Source: an uncultured Alphaproteobacteria bacterium
GTDB lineage: Bacteria > Pseudomonadota > Alphaproteobacteria > UBA11222
Length of the DNA: 64,000 nucleotides
Assembly: GCA_947258435.1 (NCBI GenBank)
Contig: CAMYID010000018.1
Span: 62,001-126,000, forward strand
Direction of reading: 5' to 3'
In this document: positions 27,209-36,496 of the stretch, piece after piece
How the letters are laid out: the number at the start of each line of letters is the position of its first letter
How positions within the stretch are numbered: the first letter of the stretch is position 1
Translations under genes and position numbers: made by a program
Notes under the pieces: model-generated
Databases searched by the model: none
What the model was told of the DNA's origin: nothing
Seen by the model: only the letters and a program-made list of their open reading frames with translations

Positions 27209-28258
27209 TCAGCGGTCAGTCAGCTTGAGTTCAATCCGGCGGTTACGCCGGCGGGCAATTTCATCCTCGCCCTTGTCAAGCGGCTGAAACTCACCAAAAC
27301 CCGCCGCGGCAAGCCGTTCGCTCGGCACCCCTTCGGCGACCAGAAACTTGACGACGGAAATCGCCCGCGCAGCCGATAATTCCCAGTTGGACCCAAAGCG
27401 CGCATTATTGATCGGCACATCGTCTGTGTGCCCGTCGACCCGTAAAATCCATTGAATATCATCGGGAATTCTGGCGGCAACCGACAGCAATGCGCGCGCA
27501 ACCTTGCGCAGCTCTTCCTGCCCGTCCGCCCCGATTTCCGCAGCTCCCGTCGCAAACAGAATTTCCGACTGGAAAATAAACCTGTCGCCTGACACCTGAA
27601 TACCCGGCAGCGCCCCCAATACCTGCCGCAACCGGCCGAAAAACTCCGAGCGGTAGCCCGCCAGCTCCTCGACCTTGGCAGCCAATGCCTGATTAAGCCG
27701 GCTGCTCAGTTCCGCAATGACAATCTTGTTTTTCTCATCCGCTGCTTCGGCAATCTGCAATGCACTCTCGATCCGCGCCAACTGCCCGCGCAGGGCGACG
27801 ATCTGCTGATTGAGCAACGCGATTTCCGCACGCGCGGAAGCGGAAATTTCAGCCTCCATATCCGCGCGCTGCCGCGCCGTTGCCAGCGCATTGCCCAGTT
27901 CCAAAATCTGAACCCTGCGCGCGGCGAGATCCTGCTCTGCCTGCCAGAACGTCTGGGTCAGCTGATCGAACTCGGCCGTCTTGTTCTGCAATGCCGCCGA
28001 CAATTGCGCCACCTCATTGCCCAATGCCTGCCTTTCAGCCTTCTCAAGTGCCAGCAGATCCGCAAGCTCGGACGCGCGGCGGTTGAGATCACGCAATGCC
28101 TCATCACGCCCCGACAAGGCTTCGGACAAATAGAATTGCGCCACGATAAAGACGGACAGGACAAAAATCACCACCAACAGCAATGTCGCCAGCGCATCGA
28201 CAAAGCCGGGCCAGTAATCGGCCCCCAGACGCCGCGTGCGCAGACCCCGGGCCGCCAT
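27209..28258 (-). CDS. MotB/OmpA-like peptidoglycan-binding protein
   Basis: A 349-residue protein with one N-terminal membrane segment (~18-42, WPGFVDALATLLLVVIFVLSVFIVAQFY, with the Asp typical of MotB/TolR). A long periplasmic coiled coil (~50-200) and a C-terminal OmpA domain follow (VDGHTDDVPIN...LSAARAISVVKFL...GFGEFQPL...RRRNRRIEL). It pairs with the MotA-like protein, which stops 4 bp upstream. It is likely the peptidoglycan-anchored stator half of a proton-driven complex of unknown output; no flagellar genes are near. Confidence 0.88.
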   Translation of the reverse strand: MAARGLRTRRLGADYWPGFVDALATLLLVVIFVLSVFIVAQFYLSEALSGRDEALRDLNRRASELADLLALEKAERQALGNEVAQLSAALQNKTAEFDQLTQTFWQAEQDLAARRVQILELGNALATARQRADMEAEISASARAEIALLNQQIVALRGQLARIESALQIAEAADEKNKIVIAELSSRLNQALAAKVEELAGYRSEFFGRLRQVLGALPGIQVSGDRFIFQSEILFATGAAEIGADGQEELRKVARALLSVAARIPDDIQWILRVDGHTDDVPINNARFGSNWELSAARAISVVKFLVAEGVPSERLAAAGFGEFQPLDKGEDEIARRRNRRIELKLTDR

Positions 28259-28262
28259 GTGA

Positions 28263-29492
28263 CTAACCCCCCTGCCGCTCGTGGGTCAGGGTCGAAATCG
28301 TGCGGGTCAGCAATTTGATTTCCGCACGCAACTCATTGATGCCCCGTTCACGTCCTTCCGCACTTTCTTCAAGCAGACGCAGCAGATGCACATCGATATT
28401 CCGCAGATGCTGCTGACTTGCCGCGTCAAGCGCACTTTCCATACCGGTCTGCCGTTCGACAAGCGCCTCAAGCAGGGGCCGCAGATCCTGCCGCCCTTCC
28501 GCAAGCCGGCGCAGAATTGCATGCTCGGCTTCCAGCCTGTCGGTCAAACCGGCAAGCTGCTCGGACAGCCTGATCAAGGCCGTGTTGCCCGCCGTCCTGC
28601 TATCCTCATTCCGCGCGACGATCTTCTGAAGCTGCTCCACGGTATCGGCTGTCTGTTCCACAAGCGCGGTCAGATAGGCCGGCGCGCCATGATCGACTTC
28701 GCCGAACGCCGCCCCCGGCGTGGTCAGTTGCGTCTGACCCGACAGCCATTCCTCCAGCTCATTGTAGAAGCGGTTCTGCGCCTGTGCCGCGGAGAGATCG
28801 AGAAACCCCAGAACGAGCGAGCCGCCAAGGCCGAAAAGCGACGATGAAAAGGCGGTCCCCATACCCTCAAGCGGCGCTTCGAGCCCGCGCTTGAGCGCTG
28901 CAAATATCTCCGCCCCGCCAGTACCGCCATCGACAGACAGGCTCTGGATCGTGGCCCCGATCGAACCAATCGTCCCAAGCAGCCCCCAAAAGGTACCGAG
29001 CAACCCCAGGAATACGAGCAATCCGATCATATAACGCGAAATATCACGCGACTCGTCCAGACGCGTGAAAACGGAATCGAGAATCGATCGCGTCGATACC
29101 GCGGACAAGGCCATCTTGCCCTGCTGCTCGCGCAGCATAACAGCCATCGGCGCCAGCAGAGTGGGCGGTTCCTGCGCGATGCGCAGTCCCCCTTCATTGC
29201 TGCGCTGGAACTGCTCAAGCCAGCGCACTTCGGGGCCAAGCATCAGAACCTGACGGAAGGTATAGATGATGCCGATCATCAACACTCCGCCGATTAACCC
29301 GTTCAGCGCCGGATTGGCCATAAATGCATCCCGCAAAGGCAGCACAAGTGCTGCTCCCAACATCAGGACAAGCGCAAGAAAACCAACCATGCGCAACAAA
29401 AAACGGCGCTGAGGCGATATAATTGGTATCGCCTTCAGCGCCTGCTTTTCATCCGGTTCGGGCACCCGGTGTTCGTCCTCAATATCCGCCAT
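28263..29492 (-). CDS. MotA/TolQ/ExbB-like proton channel protein
   Basis: A 409-residue inner-membrane protein. Segments lie at ~33-52, ~64-82, ~155-180 and ~218-240, and the MotA/TolQ core reads GLLVFLGLLGTFWGLLGTIGSIG and GMGTAFSSSLFGLGGSLVLGFLD. A long helical cytoplasmic tail follows (~255-409), longer than in TolQ. With the following MotB-like gene it forms a two-gene stator unit. This pair is widespread in Alphaproteobacteria outside flagellar loci; its work is not known to me. Confidence 0.87.
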   Translation of the reverse strand: MADIEDEHRVPEPDEKQALKAIPIISPQRRFLLRMVGFLALVLMLGAALVLPLRDAFMANPALNGLIGGVLMIGIIYTFRQVLMLGPEVRWLEQFQRSNEGGLRIAQEPPTLLAPMAVMLREQQGKMALSAVSTRSILDSVFTRLDESRDISRYMIGLLVFLGLLGTFWGLLGTIGSIGATIQSLSVDGGTGGAEIFAALKRGLEAPLEGMGTAFSSSLFGLGGSLVLGFLDLSAAQAQNRFYNELEEWLSGQTQLTTPGAAFGEVDHGAPAYLTALVEQTADTVEQLQKIVARNEDSRTAGNTALIRLSEQLAGLTDRLEAEHAILRRLAEGRQDLRPLLEALVERQTGMESALDAASQQHLRNIDVHLLRLLEESAEGRERGINELRAEIKLLTRTISTLTHERQGG

Positions 29493-29552
29493 CAGGGAAG
29501 ATCCGTACTCAGCGCGCCAAAGCGGTTCAGGCTGTTGGCCAGTACCGGCAGC

Positions 29553-30686
29553 TTAGGGAACAAGCGGGACGAAATCCACCCGCTCGGTCGGCCCGCCATC
29601 CTTTACCGGGCCCAGTGCGCGGACGTCGATCCGCGTCGGCGCAATCCCCTGCTCAATCAGATAGGCACGTACCGCAAGCGCGCGCTTCAGCGAGAGGCGG
29701 CGCGCAGCCGCCCCCTCTTCTTCCCGCATGGCATAGGCGCGCAATTGCAATCTTGTTTCGCCACCTGACAATGACAGCGCCAGCTGTGTCAAAGTATCCT
29801 GCGCACCCTGCGACAACAGGGCGCTGTTCTCCTCGAACATCACACTGCCGCGCGACGGGGGCAGCGCCGCTATCTGTTGCGCCGCCTCATTGGCGACACG
29901 CTGCGGCGCGGGATCGACGGTCGCGGTCGCGGCCGGCGCGGGGGGCGGCGCGGGTGCAACAATTTTATCTGCACTGAAATCACGCGCCACATCAGCGGTA
30001 ACCGGCGGCGGTGGCGCCATTGGCACCGGGGGCGCGGGCACCAGCTTCTGCGGCTTGCTGGCTGCATCCATACTCGGCTCAAGCCTGGACGGCCCGGACG
30101 ATTCCGCAGTCTCCACCGGCACGGGCGAGGGGGCCGGCACCAGCTTAGGCGGTGGCGGCGGCGCATCCAGCGATGCAGGCGGCATTACCCCTGCTACAGG
30201 CGGGGGCGGCGGGGGGATACGGTCGGGCAAAGCAGGCGCAGCAGCGCTGCCTGCAGGCGATGGCTGAGTTGCGATGGGCGCCGGCGGTGCGGCAGGCGTT
30301 GAGAGTGTGGCAGGCGCCGCCGATCCCGAGGGCGGTGTTGCAATGGCCACCTGGCCGGCCGGTGCGGTTGGCTTGGGTGCCGGCGGCGGTGTCGCTACAA
30401 CTGGCCCGGCCGCATCGCGCGGCCCCGCAGTGGACGGTTCACGCAGCCGCACCGTGCCTGCTCCACCAGCGGACGGTTGCCGAATATCGGGATAGCGCAA
30501 TCCGCCGGATCTGCCGCCATAAGGCGCACCAATCGCATCCAGCGCACCCCAATCCACCTCGACAGCAGGTTCGCTTTCCTGGCCAATAACAAGGGTCTCC
30601 TGCGCGTGAGCGGTACCCAGGCACAGCGCCAGCAGCGGTGCCATTGCCAGCCCGCCGCCTGCATTCTTCAAAATCTTCTTTTTCAT
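29553..30686 (-). CDS. OmpA-family protein with long Pro/Ala-rich linker
   Basis: A 377-residue exported protein. A signal peptide ends near AHA-QE (~residue 28), then comes a ~200-residue region extremely rich in Pro and Ala, then a compact OmpA-like domain (GSVMFEENSALLSQGAQDTLTQLA...LSLKRALAVRAYLIEQGI...ALGP). The linker could span the periplasm. It lies 60 bp upstream of the MotA-like gene and would be the third part of the stator locus. The PG-binding Asp/Arg pattern of OmpA is only partly kept. Confidence 0.82.
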   Translation of the reverse strand: MKKKILKNAGGGLAMAPLLALCLGTAHAQETLVIGQESEPAVEVDWGALDAIGAPYGGRSGGLRYPDIRQPSAGGAGTVRLREPSTAGPRDAAGPVVATPPPAPKPTAPAGQVAIATPPSGSAAPATLSTPAAPPAPIATQPSPAGSAAAPALPDRIPPPPPPVAGVMPPASLDAPPPPPKLVPAPSPVPVETAESSGPSRLEPSMDAASKPQKLVPAPPVPMAPPPPVTADVARDFSADKIVAPAPPPAPAATATVDPAPQRVANEAAQQIAALPPSRGSVMFEENSALLSQGAQDTLTQLALSLSGGETRLQLRAYAMREEEGAAARRLSLKRALAVRAYLIEQGIAPTRIDVRALGPVKDGGPTERVDFVPLVP

Positions 30687-30880
30687 AACGGTTCTGAATT
30701 CACAATCTGAATTTATATAATTAAAAACTTCTATCCTTATGGACAGGCGAGAATATTTGCCCCAAAGAGGCGGGAAAATTGCTGAGTCTGAAAAAATTCA
30801 ACTTGATTTATACCGCTTTAACATAGCTTGCCGGCGGCAAATGAACAAGCGGTGTGGGCAATAGAATTCAGCCACGGCCA

Positions 30881-31687
30881 TCAGCCCGGCGAGGGAGTCA
30901 TTGCCTCTTTGAGGAGTTTGGCGAGCGGTGCCTGCAAGCCGTCATTTGTCGCCAGTACACTGCCTGAACGCAGCATATCAGCCCCGCCGTCGCATTCACT
31001 GACAAACCCGCCTGCCTCACGCACAATGACGATGCCCGCCGCAATATCCCAGGGCTGCAATCCGGTTTCCCAGAAGCCGTCAAAACGCCCCGCCGCGACA
31101 TAGGCAAGATCAAGCGCTGCGGCACCGAAACGGCGCACACCCGCGACCTGCGGCATGATCTGCGCCATTTCGCGCAGGAATATGTCATAGCCGGACCGTC
31201 CATGAAACGGAATGCCCGTGGCCAGTACGGCTTCCTGCATTGAACGGCGGCCCGATACGCGCAAACGCCGGTTATTGAGGAACGCGCCCTGGCCCTTTTC
31301 CCCGACAAAGCAATCATCTGTGACCGGGTTGTAGATCACACCGGCAACAAGCTCCCCGGCCCGCTCAAGCCCGATGGAAATCGCAAAATGCGGCAGCCCG
31401 TGCATGAAATTCAGCGTTCCGTCGAGCGGATCGATAATCCACCGGTTGCGCGAATCCTCGCCCTGGGTCAGCCCGCTTTCTTCCGCCAGGATACCGAATG
31501 CGGGCCGTGCCCGCTGCAGCTCCGCGATCAGTATCTTTTCCGCCCGCAAATCCGCATTGGTGACGAAGTCGGCCGGCCCCTTGCGCGATACCTGCAACTG
31601 TTCAACCTCACCAAAATCGCGCACCAGGCTGCGCGCGGCTTTGCGGGCGGCCCCGACCATGACGTTAATTATTGCAGAATTGGCCAT
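30881..31687 (-). CDS. suhB: Inositol-1-monophosphatase family protein
   Basis: Mg-dependent phosphatase of 268 residues. Metal ligands sit in ILAEESG, IIDPLDGTLNF (the family signature, ~86-96) and the C-terminal WDIAAGIVIVREAGG. SuhB hydrolyses inositol phosphate in vitro and takes part in rRNA antitermination in enterics. Downstream of efp on the same strand with a 103-bp gap, so possibly a separate transcript. Confidence 0.93.
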   Translation of the reverse strand: MANSAIINVMVGAARKAARSLVRDFGEVEQLQVSRKGPADFVTNADLRAEKILIAELQRARPAFGILAEESGLTQGEDSRNRWIIDPLDGTLNFMHGLPHFAISIGLERAGELVAGVIYNPVTDDCFVGEKGQGAFLNNRRLRVSGRRSMQEAVLATGIPFHGRSGYDIFLREMAQIMPQVAGVRRFGAAALDLAYVAAGRFDGFWETGLQPWDIAAGIVIVREAGGFVSECDGGADMLRSGSVLATNDGLQAPLAKLLKEAMTPSPG

Positions 31688-31790
31688 CAGCTATCACAAA
31701 TCCTCACCAGACCCACGCACCACAACGGGCGCGGCTCCCCACTCAAACCGAAACGCACGAAAACCGCGCAAGCGATGCACGTCGATCGCC

Positions 31791-32354
31791 TCAATCCGCG
31801 CGCTTGACGTAAGTTACCTCTTCCGTATCGACAATGATCTTGTCGCCGACCGCGCAAAAGGGCGGCACCATGACGCGCAACCCGTTGTCGAGCATGGCGG
31901 GCTTGTAGGAGGCCGCCGCCGTCTGCCCTTTGACGGTAGGCTCGGTTTCGGTGATCTCCAGCGTGACATGCTGCGGCAGCTGCACGCCGAGCGAACGCCC
32001 CTCATAGGATTCAACCGTCACTTCCATACCATCCTGCAGGAATGCGACCCGTTCCCCCAGCAAATCCTGATCGATATCGATCTGCTCGAAACTTTCCTGA
32101 TCCATGAAGGTCAGCTTATCGCCATCGGCATACAGAAACTGATAATCCTTCTGGTCAAGACGTACCCGTTCGACCGATTCCGAGGCACGAAAGCGCTCAT
32201 TCAGTTTCGTACCGTCCAGCAGGTTGCGCAGCTCGACCTGCGCGAAGGCACCGCCTTTGCCCGGTTTCACGTGATTCGTCTTAACCGCAACCCACAATGA
32301 GTCCTTATGCTGAATGACATTGCCTGGACGAATTTCATTACCGTTGATCTTCAT
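31791..32354 (-). CDS. efp: Translation elongation factor P
   Basis: Rescues ribosomes stalled at polyproline. The 187-residue protein has the three beta-domains: the KOW-like N-terminus with the tip loop KPGKGGAF (modifiable residue K33), the OB domain ([25 protein letters not shown]) and the C-terminal OB domain ([17 protein letters not shown]). K33 at the tip implies beta-lysylation by EpmA rather than rhamnosylation. The Pro-rich OmpA-like protein nearby is the kind of product that needs EF-P. Confidence 0.96.
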   Translation of the reverse strand: MKINGNEIRPGNVIQHKDSLWVAVKTNHVKPGKGGAFAQVELRNLLDGTKLNERFRASESVERVRLDQKDYQFLYADGDKLTFMDQESFEQIDIDQDLLGERVAFLQDGMEVTVESYEGRSLGVQLPQHVTLEITETEPTVKGQTAAASYKPAMLDNGLRVMVPPFCAVGDKIIVDTEEVTYVKRAD

Positions 32355-32530
32355 GGGGTTCCTAAAACTATTGCGATTCTGCCAGATATTCGGGAACGCC
32401 GCCCCGGCCGCCGATCCTGCGGCAGGCAGCGCCGGAACCTATCAGCTTGCCCGGCACTATACAATATTGCCGCGAATGGCTGAGCAATTCACTCAACTGA
32501 CCCGCAACCGCCGGCGCAACCGGGCGGTGG

Positions 32531-33109
32531 CTATCCCCGCGCGTCGAGAAAATCATCCGCGGTCAGCAGCGGGTCGAGGGTAATTCCCTGCCCCGACAGC
32601 ATATCCGCCGCACCCTCGAGACGATCGACAATCGTGATCGCATGCGCGACCTGCGCACCTTCCGCGCGCAACACCCTGACGGCATCAAGCAGGGATCCGC
32701 CGGTGGTCGTCACATCCTCCACCATCAGAATATTCCTGCCGCGCAATGTCTCGCCGGGGGGCACGCCTTCAATCCGCTGCTGCGTGCCGTGACCTTTTGC
32801 CTGTTTGCGGATAATCAGCGCGGGCAATGCCGCGCCCCGCCCATGGCTTTTCACCGCAACGCTGCAGGCGATCGGCACCGCTCCCATTTCAAGCCCGCCG
32901 ACATAATCGACCGCAAGCCCGCCCGCGCGATCCAGAATCAGCTCCGCAATCGCATCCGCCCCCGCCGGGTCAAGCATGCTGGGCTTCATGTTGAAATAGA
33001 AATTGCTCTTCCTGCCCGATGCCAATGTCATTTCCTTCCCTGTCGCGAAGGATTTTTCGGCAATGATCGCGTGCAATGTCTTACGTAAGGCCACAAGGTT
33101 CCCGTTCAT
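32531..33109 (-). CDS. pyrE: Orotate phosphoribosyltransferase
   Basis: Joins orotate to PRPP in pyrimidine synthesis. At 192 residues it is of usual length. The PRPP-binding loop is ILMVEDVTTTGGSLLDAV (~131-148), and the flexible catalytic loop is IIRKQAKGHGTQQRIEG (~98-114). The N-terminal SGRKSNFYFNMKPSML segment is conserved. It follows the APH-like kinase by 42 bp on the same strand. Confidence 0.94.
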   Translation of the reverse strand: MNGNLVALRKTLHAIIAEKSFATGKEMTLASGRKSNFYFNMKPSMLDPAGADAIAELILDRAGGLAVDYVGGLEMGAVPIACSVAVKSHGRGAALPALIIRKQAKGHGTQQRIEGVPPGETLRGRNILMVEDVTTTGGSLLDAVRVLRAEGAQVAHAITIVDRLEGAADMLSGQGITLDPLLTADDFLDARG

Positions 33110-33151
33110 TTTCGTTCATCATATCCGCCGGTCTGCCGCCCGGCATGTGCG

Positions 33152-34225
33152 TCAGGCGACAGCCCCGGCCTTCTGCGCGTAAAGCCAGGCGGCTTCTGCC
33201 AATGGCCGCACCCGCGATGACATTTCAATTGCCTGCTCGCTTGCCGCCGTACCGTCGCGCACGCGGCCACGAATACCCTGCAGGATGCCCGCAAGCCGGA
33301 AAAAGTTATAGGCGAAATAGAAATCGAGATTGGTAATCTCATCACGCCCGGTCCGCGCGCAATAGGCGGCGGCATATTCCGCCTCGGTCGGAATACCCAT
33401 GGCCTTGAGCTCGGCTTCCGGTGTCACGCCAAGGGCGGAATCCGGATTACGCCACTGCATCAGGTGATAGGTGAAATCGCCAAGCGGATGGCCAAGCGTC
33501 GCCAGTTCCCAGTCGAGCACGGCGACAATATGCGGTTCGGTCGGATGCAGCACCGCATTATCGAGCCGGAAATCCCCATGCACGAGCGAGACGGAGTCAT
33601 CGTCGGGAATATTGCCAGGCAACCAGTCGATCAGCCGGTTCATCTCGACAATTTCCTCGGTCTCCGATGCCTGATACTGCTTGGTCCAGCGTGAAATCTG
33701 CCGCGCGAAATAATTTCCCGGCTTGCCGAACTCCTCAAGCCCGATGGCTTTGTAATCGACCATGTGAAGGTCTGCCATGAAAGCGAGCTGGGAATCGAAG
33801 ATCTGCCGACGCTCATCCACCGTGACACCAGGGACAAGCGGTTCCCAGATAACGCGACCGGCGACAAAATCCATGACATAGAAGATCGTGCCGATGATAT
33901 TTTCATCCTCACACAGACAAAATGTCTGCGGCACCGGCACATTCGTCCTGTTCAGCGCCGTGATAACCTGATATTCGCGGTCTACCGCATGCGCCGACTT
34001 CAGCAGCGTTCCAGGCGGTTTGCGGCGCAACACATAGGAACGCTCAGGCGTCACCAGCTTATAGGTCGGATTGGACTGGCCGCCCTTGAATTCCTCCACC
34101 TGCATCGGGCCGGCGAACCCGTCAATATGAGCGGCGAGATAGTCATAAAGCGCCGTTTCATCAAAGCGATGACTTTCGGCAACCTGTTTGGTGCCCGAAA
34201 ATTGTTCCTGCCTGTCTTCCGCCAT
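33152..34225 (-). CDS. Phosphotransferase (APH) family protein
   Basis: Kinase-like protein of 357 residues of the aminoglycoside phosphotransferase fold. It has the N-lobe FKGGQSNPTYKL...YVLRRKPPG, the Brenner motif SLVHGDFRLDNAVLH (~215-229) and the DFG-equivalent VLDWELATLGHP. This subgroup is like the N-terminal domain of eukaryotic ACAD10/11, linked to hydroxy-acyl-CoA catabolism, not drug resistance. Neighbours are nucleotide genes, so context does not help. Cytoplasmic. Confidence 0.87.
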   Translation of the reverse strand: MAEDRQEQFSGTKQVAESHRFDETALYDYLAAHIDGFAGPMQVEEFKGGQSNPTYKLVTPERSYVLRRKPPGTLLKSAHAVDREYQVITALNRTNVPVPQTFCLCEDENIIGTIFYVMDFVAGRVIWEPLVPGVTVDERRQIFDSQLAFMADLHMVDYKAIGLEEFGKPGNYFARQISRWTKQYQASETEEIVEMNRLIDWLPGNIPDDDSVSLVHGDFRLDNAVLHPTEPHIVAVLDWELATLGHPLGDFTYHLMQWRNPDSALGVTPEAELKAMGIPTEAEYAAAYCARTGRDEITNLDFYFAYNFFRLAGILQGIRGRVRDGTAASEQAIEMSSRVRPLAEAAWLYAQKAGAVA

Positions 34226-34297
34226 GTGCCCAACTCTGTTCTGATTAGTGTCGTTGCGGTCGCCGGCAAAGGCCGCGTCCCGATCCCTCCGGCTATT

Positions 34298-35578
34298 TTA
34301 GCCCTTTGTGCGTTCGCGTGCCAGCGCGCGCCACGCAATATCGCGCCGGCAGAATCCGCCCGGCCAGTCGATCAGATCGACCGCCCGGTAAGCCCGCTCC
34401 ACCGCTTGCGAAACGGTCGCACCGGTCGCCGTGACATTCAGCACGCGTCCGCCATTGGCGTGGATCTCACCGTGACTTCCGGCTGTGCCCGCATGAAAAA
34501 TCTGCACCCCCTCGACCCCGGCAGCGGCATCCAGCCCACCAATCACCTCGCCCTTGGCATAAGAACCGGGATAGCCCTCGGCCGCCATTACAACGGTCAC
34601 CGCGCACGCCTCGGACCAGTGCAGCGCGACCCGGTCAAGCCCGCCTTTCGCCGACGCAATCAGCGCGGGCAGCAGATCGCTTTGCAGCCGCATCATCAGC
34701 ACCTGACATTCGGGATCGCCGAACCGGACATTATATTCGATCAGTTGCGGGCCTTTCCCGGTGATCATAAGCCCCGCAAACAGCACCCCCCTGAACGGGG
34801 TGCCGTCCGCCGCCATGGCCGCAACGGTGGGCTTTATAATATCTTCCATCACGCGGTCGCACATTGCGGCATCCATGACAGGCGCGGGCGAGTAGGCCCC
34901 CATGCCCCCGGTATTGGGGCCGCTGTCGCCTTCGCCCACCCGCTTGTGATCCTGCGCCGCGATCAGAGGCAGCACATTTTCCCCGTCGACAAGCGCGAAG
35001 AAGCTCGCTTCCTCGCCCTCGAGAAATTCCTCGATGACAAGTTCGGCACCCGCACTGCCGAACTGACCGCCCAGAATATTGTCGACCGCTGTTTCCGCCT
35101 CGGCCACGGTGGCGGCGATGATCACCCCTTTACCCGCCGCCAGACCGTCTGCCTTCACAACAATGGGGGCGCCGGTTTCGCGGATGAACGCCTTGGCGGG
35201 CGCGGCATCGGTGAAACGGCGATAGGCCGCGGTCGGAATAGACGCGCGCGCGCACAGATCCTTGGTAAACCCTTTGGAGCCTTCAAGCCGCGCTGCCGCA
35301 GCGGAAGGGCCGAAGGCGGCGATCCCGCGCTCTGCGAGATAATCCACAAGCCCCGCGACAAGCGGCGCTTCAGGCCCCACAATAACAAATCCTATATCGC
35401 GCTCACGCACGATGGCCTCGACCTGCGCGAAATCGGTGCCGTCGGCATCCAGCCGCAAATCGTCCGCGATCCCGCCATTTCCCGGCGCGCAATAGACCCG
35501 TGACACATGCGGTGAGCGTGACAATGCCCAGGCCAGCGCATGTTCGCGCCCCCCCGAACCGATAATCAGTAGATTCAT
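34298..35578 (-). CDS. purD: Phosphoribosylamine-glycine ligase
   Basis: ATP-grasp enzyme of purine synthesis joining glycine to phosphoribosylamine. It has 426 residues from the ATG at 35578, which has GGGAGAG upstream; a GTG four codons earlier is less likely. Visible motifs are [17 protein letters not shown] at the N-terminus, the ATP-grasp stretch ([19 protein letters not shown]), [17 protein letters not shown] and [16 protein letters not shown]. Placed in a loose purine group with purK and purE. Confidence 0.96.
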   Translation of the reverse strand: MNLLIIGSGGREHALAWALSRSPHVSRVYCAPGNGGIADDLRLDADGTDFAQVEAIVRERDIGFVIVGPEAPLVAGLVDYLAERGIAAFGPSAAAARLEGSKGFTKDLCARASIPTAAYRRFTDAAPAKAFIRETGAPIVVKADGLAAGKGVIIAATVAEAETAVDNILGGQFGSAGAELVIEEFLEGEEASFFALVDGENVLPLIAAQDHKRVGEGDSGPNTGGMGAYSPAPVMDAAMCDRVMEDIIKPTVAAMAADGTPFRGVLFAGLMITGKGPQLIEYNVRFGDPECQVLMMRLQSDLLPALIASAKGGLDRVALHWSEACAVTVVMAAEGYPGSYAKGEVIGGLDAAAGVEGVQIFHAGTAGSHGEIHANGGRVLNVTATGATVSQAVERAYRAVDLIDWPGGFCRRDIAWRALARERTKG

Positions 35579-35675
35579 ACTCTCTCCCACCTGCCGCGCC
35601 TGCTGCTGCCATTCAGTCCCGCAAAATCCGGCATGACACCGGATCCCGCGCTTCTATCACGCGCAGGTGAAAAGA

Positions 35676-36350
35676 TTAAGCCGGGAAAGGCGGCGGATTG
35701 GCGAGATGCCCGGTCTTTCGATAAAGCCGGCAGCCCCGCGCGCTCCGGACTGTCTGCCGCGATCCGCAGGGAAGCCGCAACCAGTCGCCTGCCCGATATT
35801 TCCCGCTGTCGTCTGAAAAGCCGCCTGTCAGCACGAAATATTCCACACCGCCCGGAAACGCCGCTTCGGGCAATTCCTCACCGGGCGCAAGCTCAAGCAA
35901 TGTGACCTGCTCATCGGAGCTCTCATGCAGCAGATAGCCCCCCGCCGCAGCTCCGACAGGCCCTAACGCATCCGTATCGTTGAGGTTAAGCCGCACATAT
36001 TGCCGATCATCAGCCGGCATCTGCCATAATTTGACAAAGATCACGCAGCCCGCCTCGCTATGGGGGATATGCCGCGAGCCGACGGGGTTTCGCACATAGC
36101 TGCCTTCAGGATAGTCCCCCCTCTCATCGCTGAAAACGCCTGACAGAACGATAAACTCCTCCCCGCCCTCATGGCGATGGGCGCTGAACCGGCTGCCCGG
36201 CGCATAGCGCACAAGACTTGTCGCGCGGGCCACCTCATCCCCGTCCCGTTCCAGCATCCGGCGCTCAACCCCCGCCATGGGCGACGCCACCCAGGGCAGA
36301 TCCTGTGAACGGACATGGGCACGTTTTGTCAGATCCGCATGGCGCTTCAT
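35676..36350 (-). CDS. ChrR-type bicupin protein
   Basis: A 224-residue protein made of two ChrR-like cupin units and no anti-sigma domain. The first unit carries a full metal set (SAHRHEGGEEFIVLSG and H in SRHIPHSE). The second (LLELAPGEELPEAAFPGGVEYFVLTGGFSDD) has lost the His pair, so it probably does not bind metal. It may be a small-molecule or peroxide-responsive cupin, or an enzyme such as an acetylacetone-cleaving type dioxygenase; no evidence decides. It lies between purK and purD, same strand. Confidence 0.8.
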   Translation of the reverse strand: MKRHADLTKRAHVRSQDLPWVASPMAGVERRMLERDGDEVARATSLVRYAPGSRFSAHRHEGGEEFIVLSGVFSDERGDYPEGSYVRNPVGSRHIPHSEAGCVIFVKLWQMPADDRQYVRLNLNDTDALGPVGAAAGGYLLHESSDEQVTLLELAPGEELPEAAFPGGVEYFVLTGGFSDDSGKYRAGDWLRLPCGSRQTVRSARGCRLYRKTGHLANPPPFPA

Positions 36351-36496
36351 CGCTGTCTTCTTCCAAAAGGGCTGAACTGAAACAGGATCGCCCGCCGAAA
36401 AATTTCCGACCGGCTTTCACATGGCCTGAAACTGGTGCATATCAACAGATAGTGGGCCCGCAAACCCGACAAGCGCAAGGGCGGATGGCACGCTTT

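Noticed and set aside
27209-29492. MotA/MotB-like pair as a ZorAB (Zorya) defence module
   Set aside because: No ZorC, ZorD or ZorE genes are adjacent and the neighbours are housekeeping genes (suhB, efp). The pair is common in Alphaproteobacteria outside defence islands.
33152-34225. APH-family protein as an aminoglycoside resistance gene
   Set aside because: The motifs and length match the ACAD10/11-linked phosphotransferase group, and the context is nucleotide metabolism.
33764-35503. Long open frame (about 579 codons) antisense to the APH-like gene and purD
   Set aside because: It covers two real minus-strand genes and the gap between them, with no domain or plausible ribosome site. An effect of high GC.
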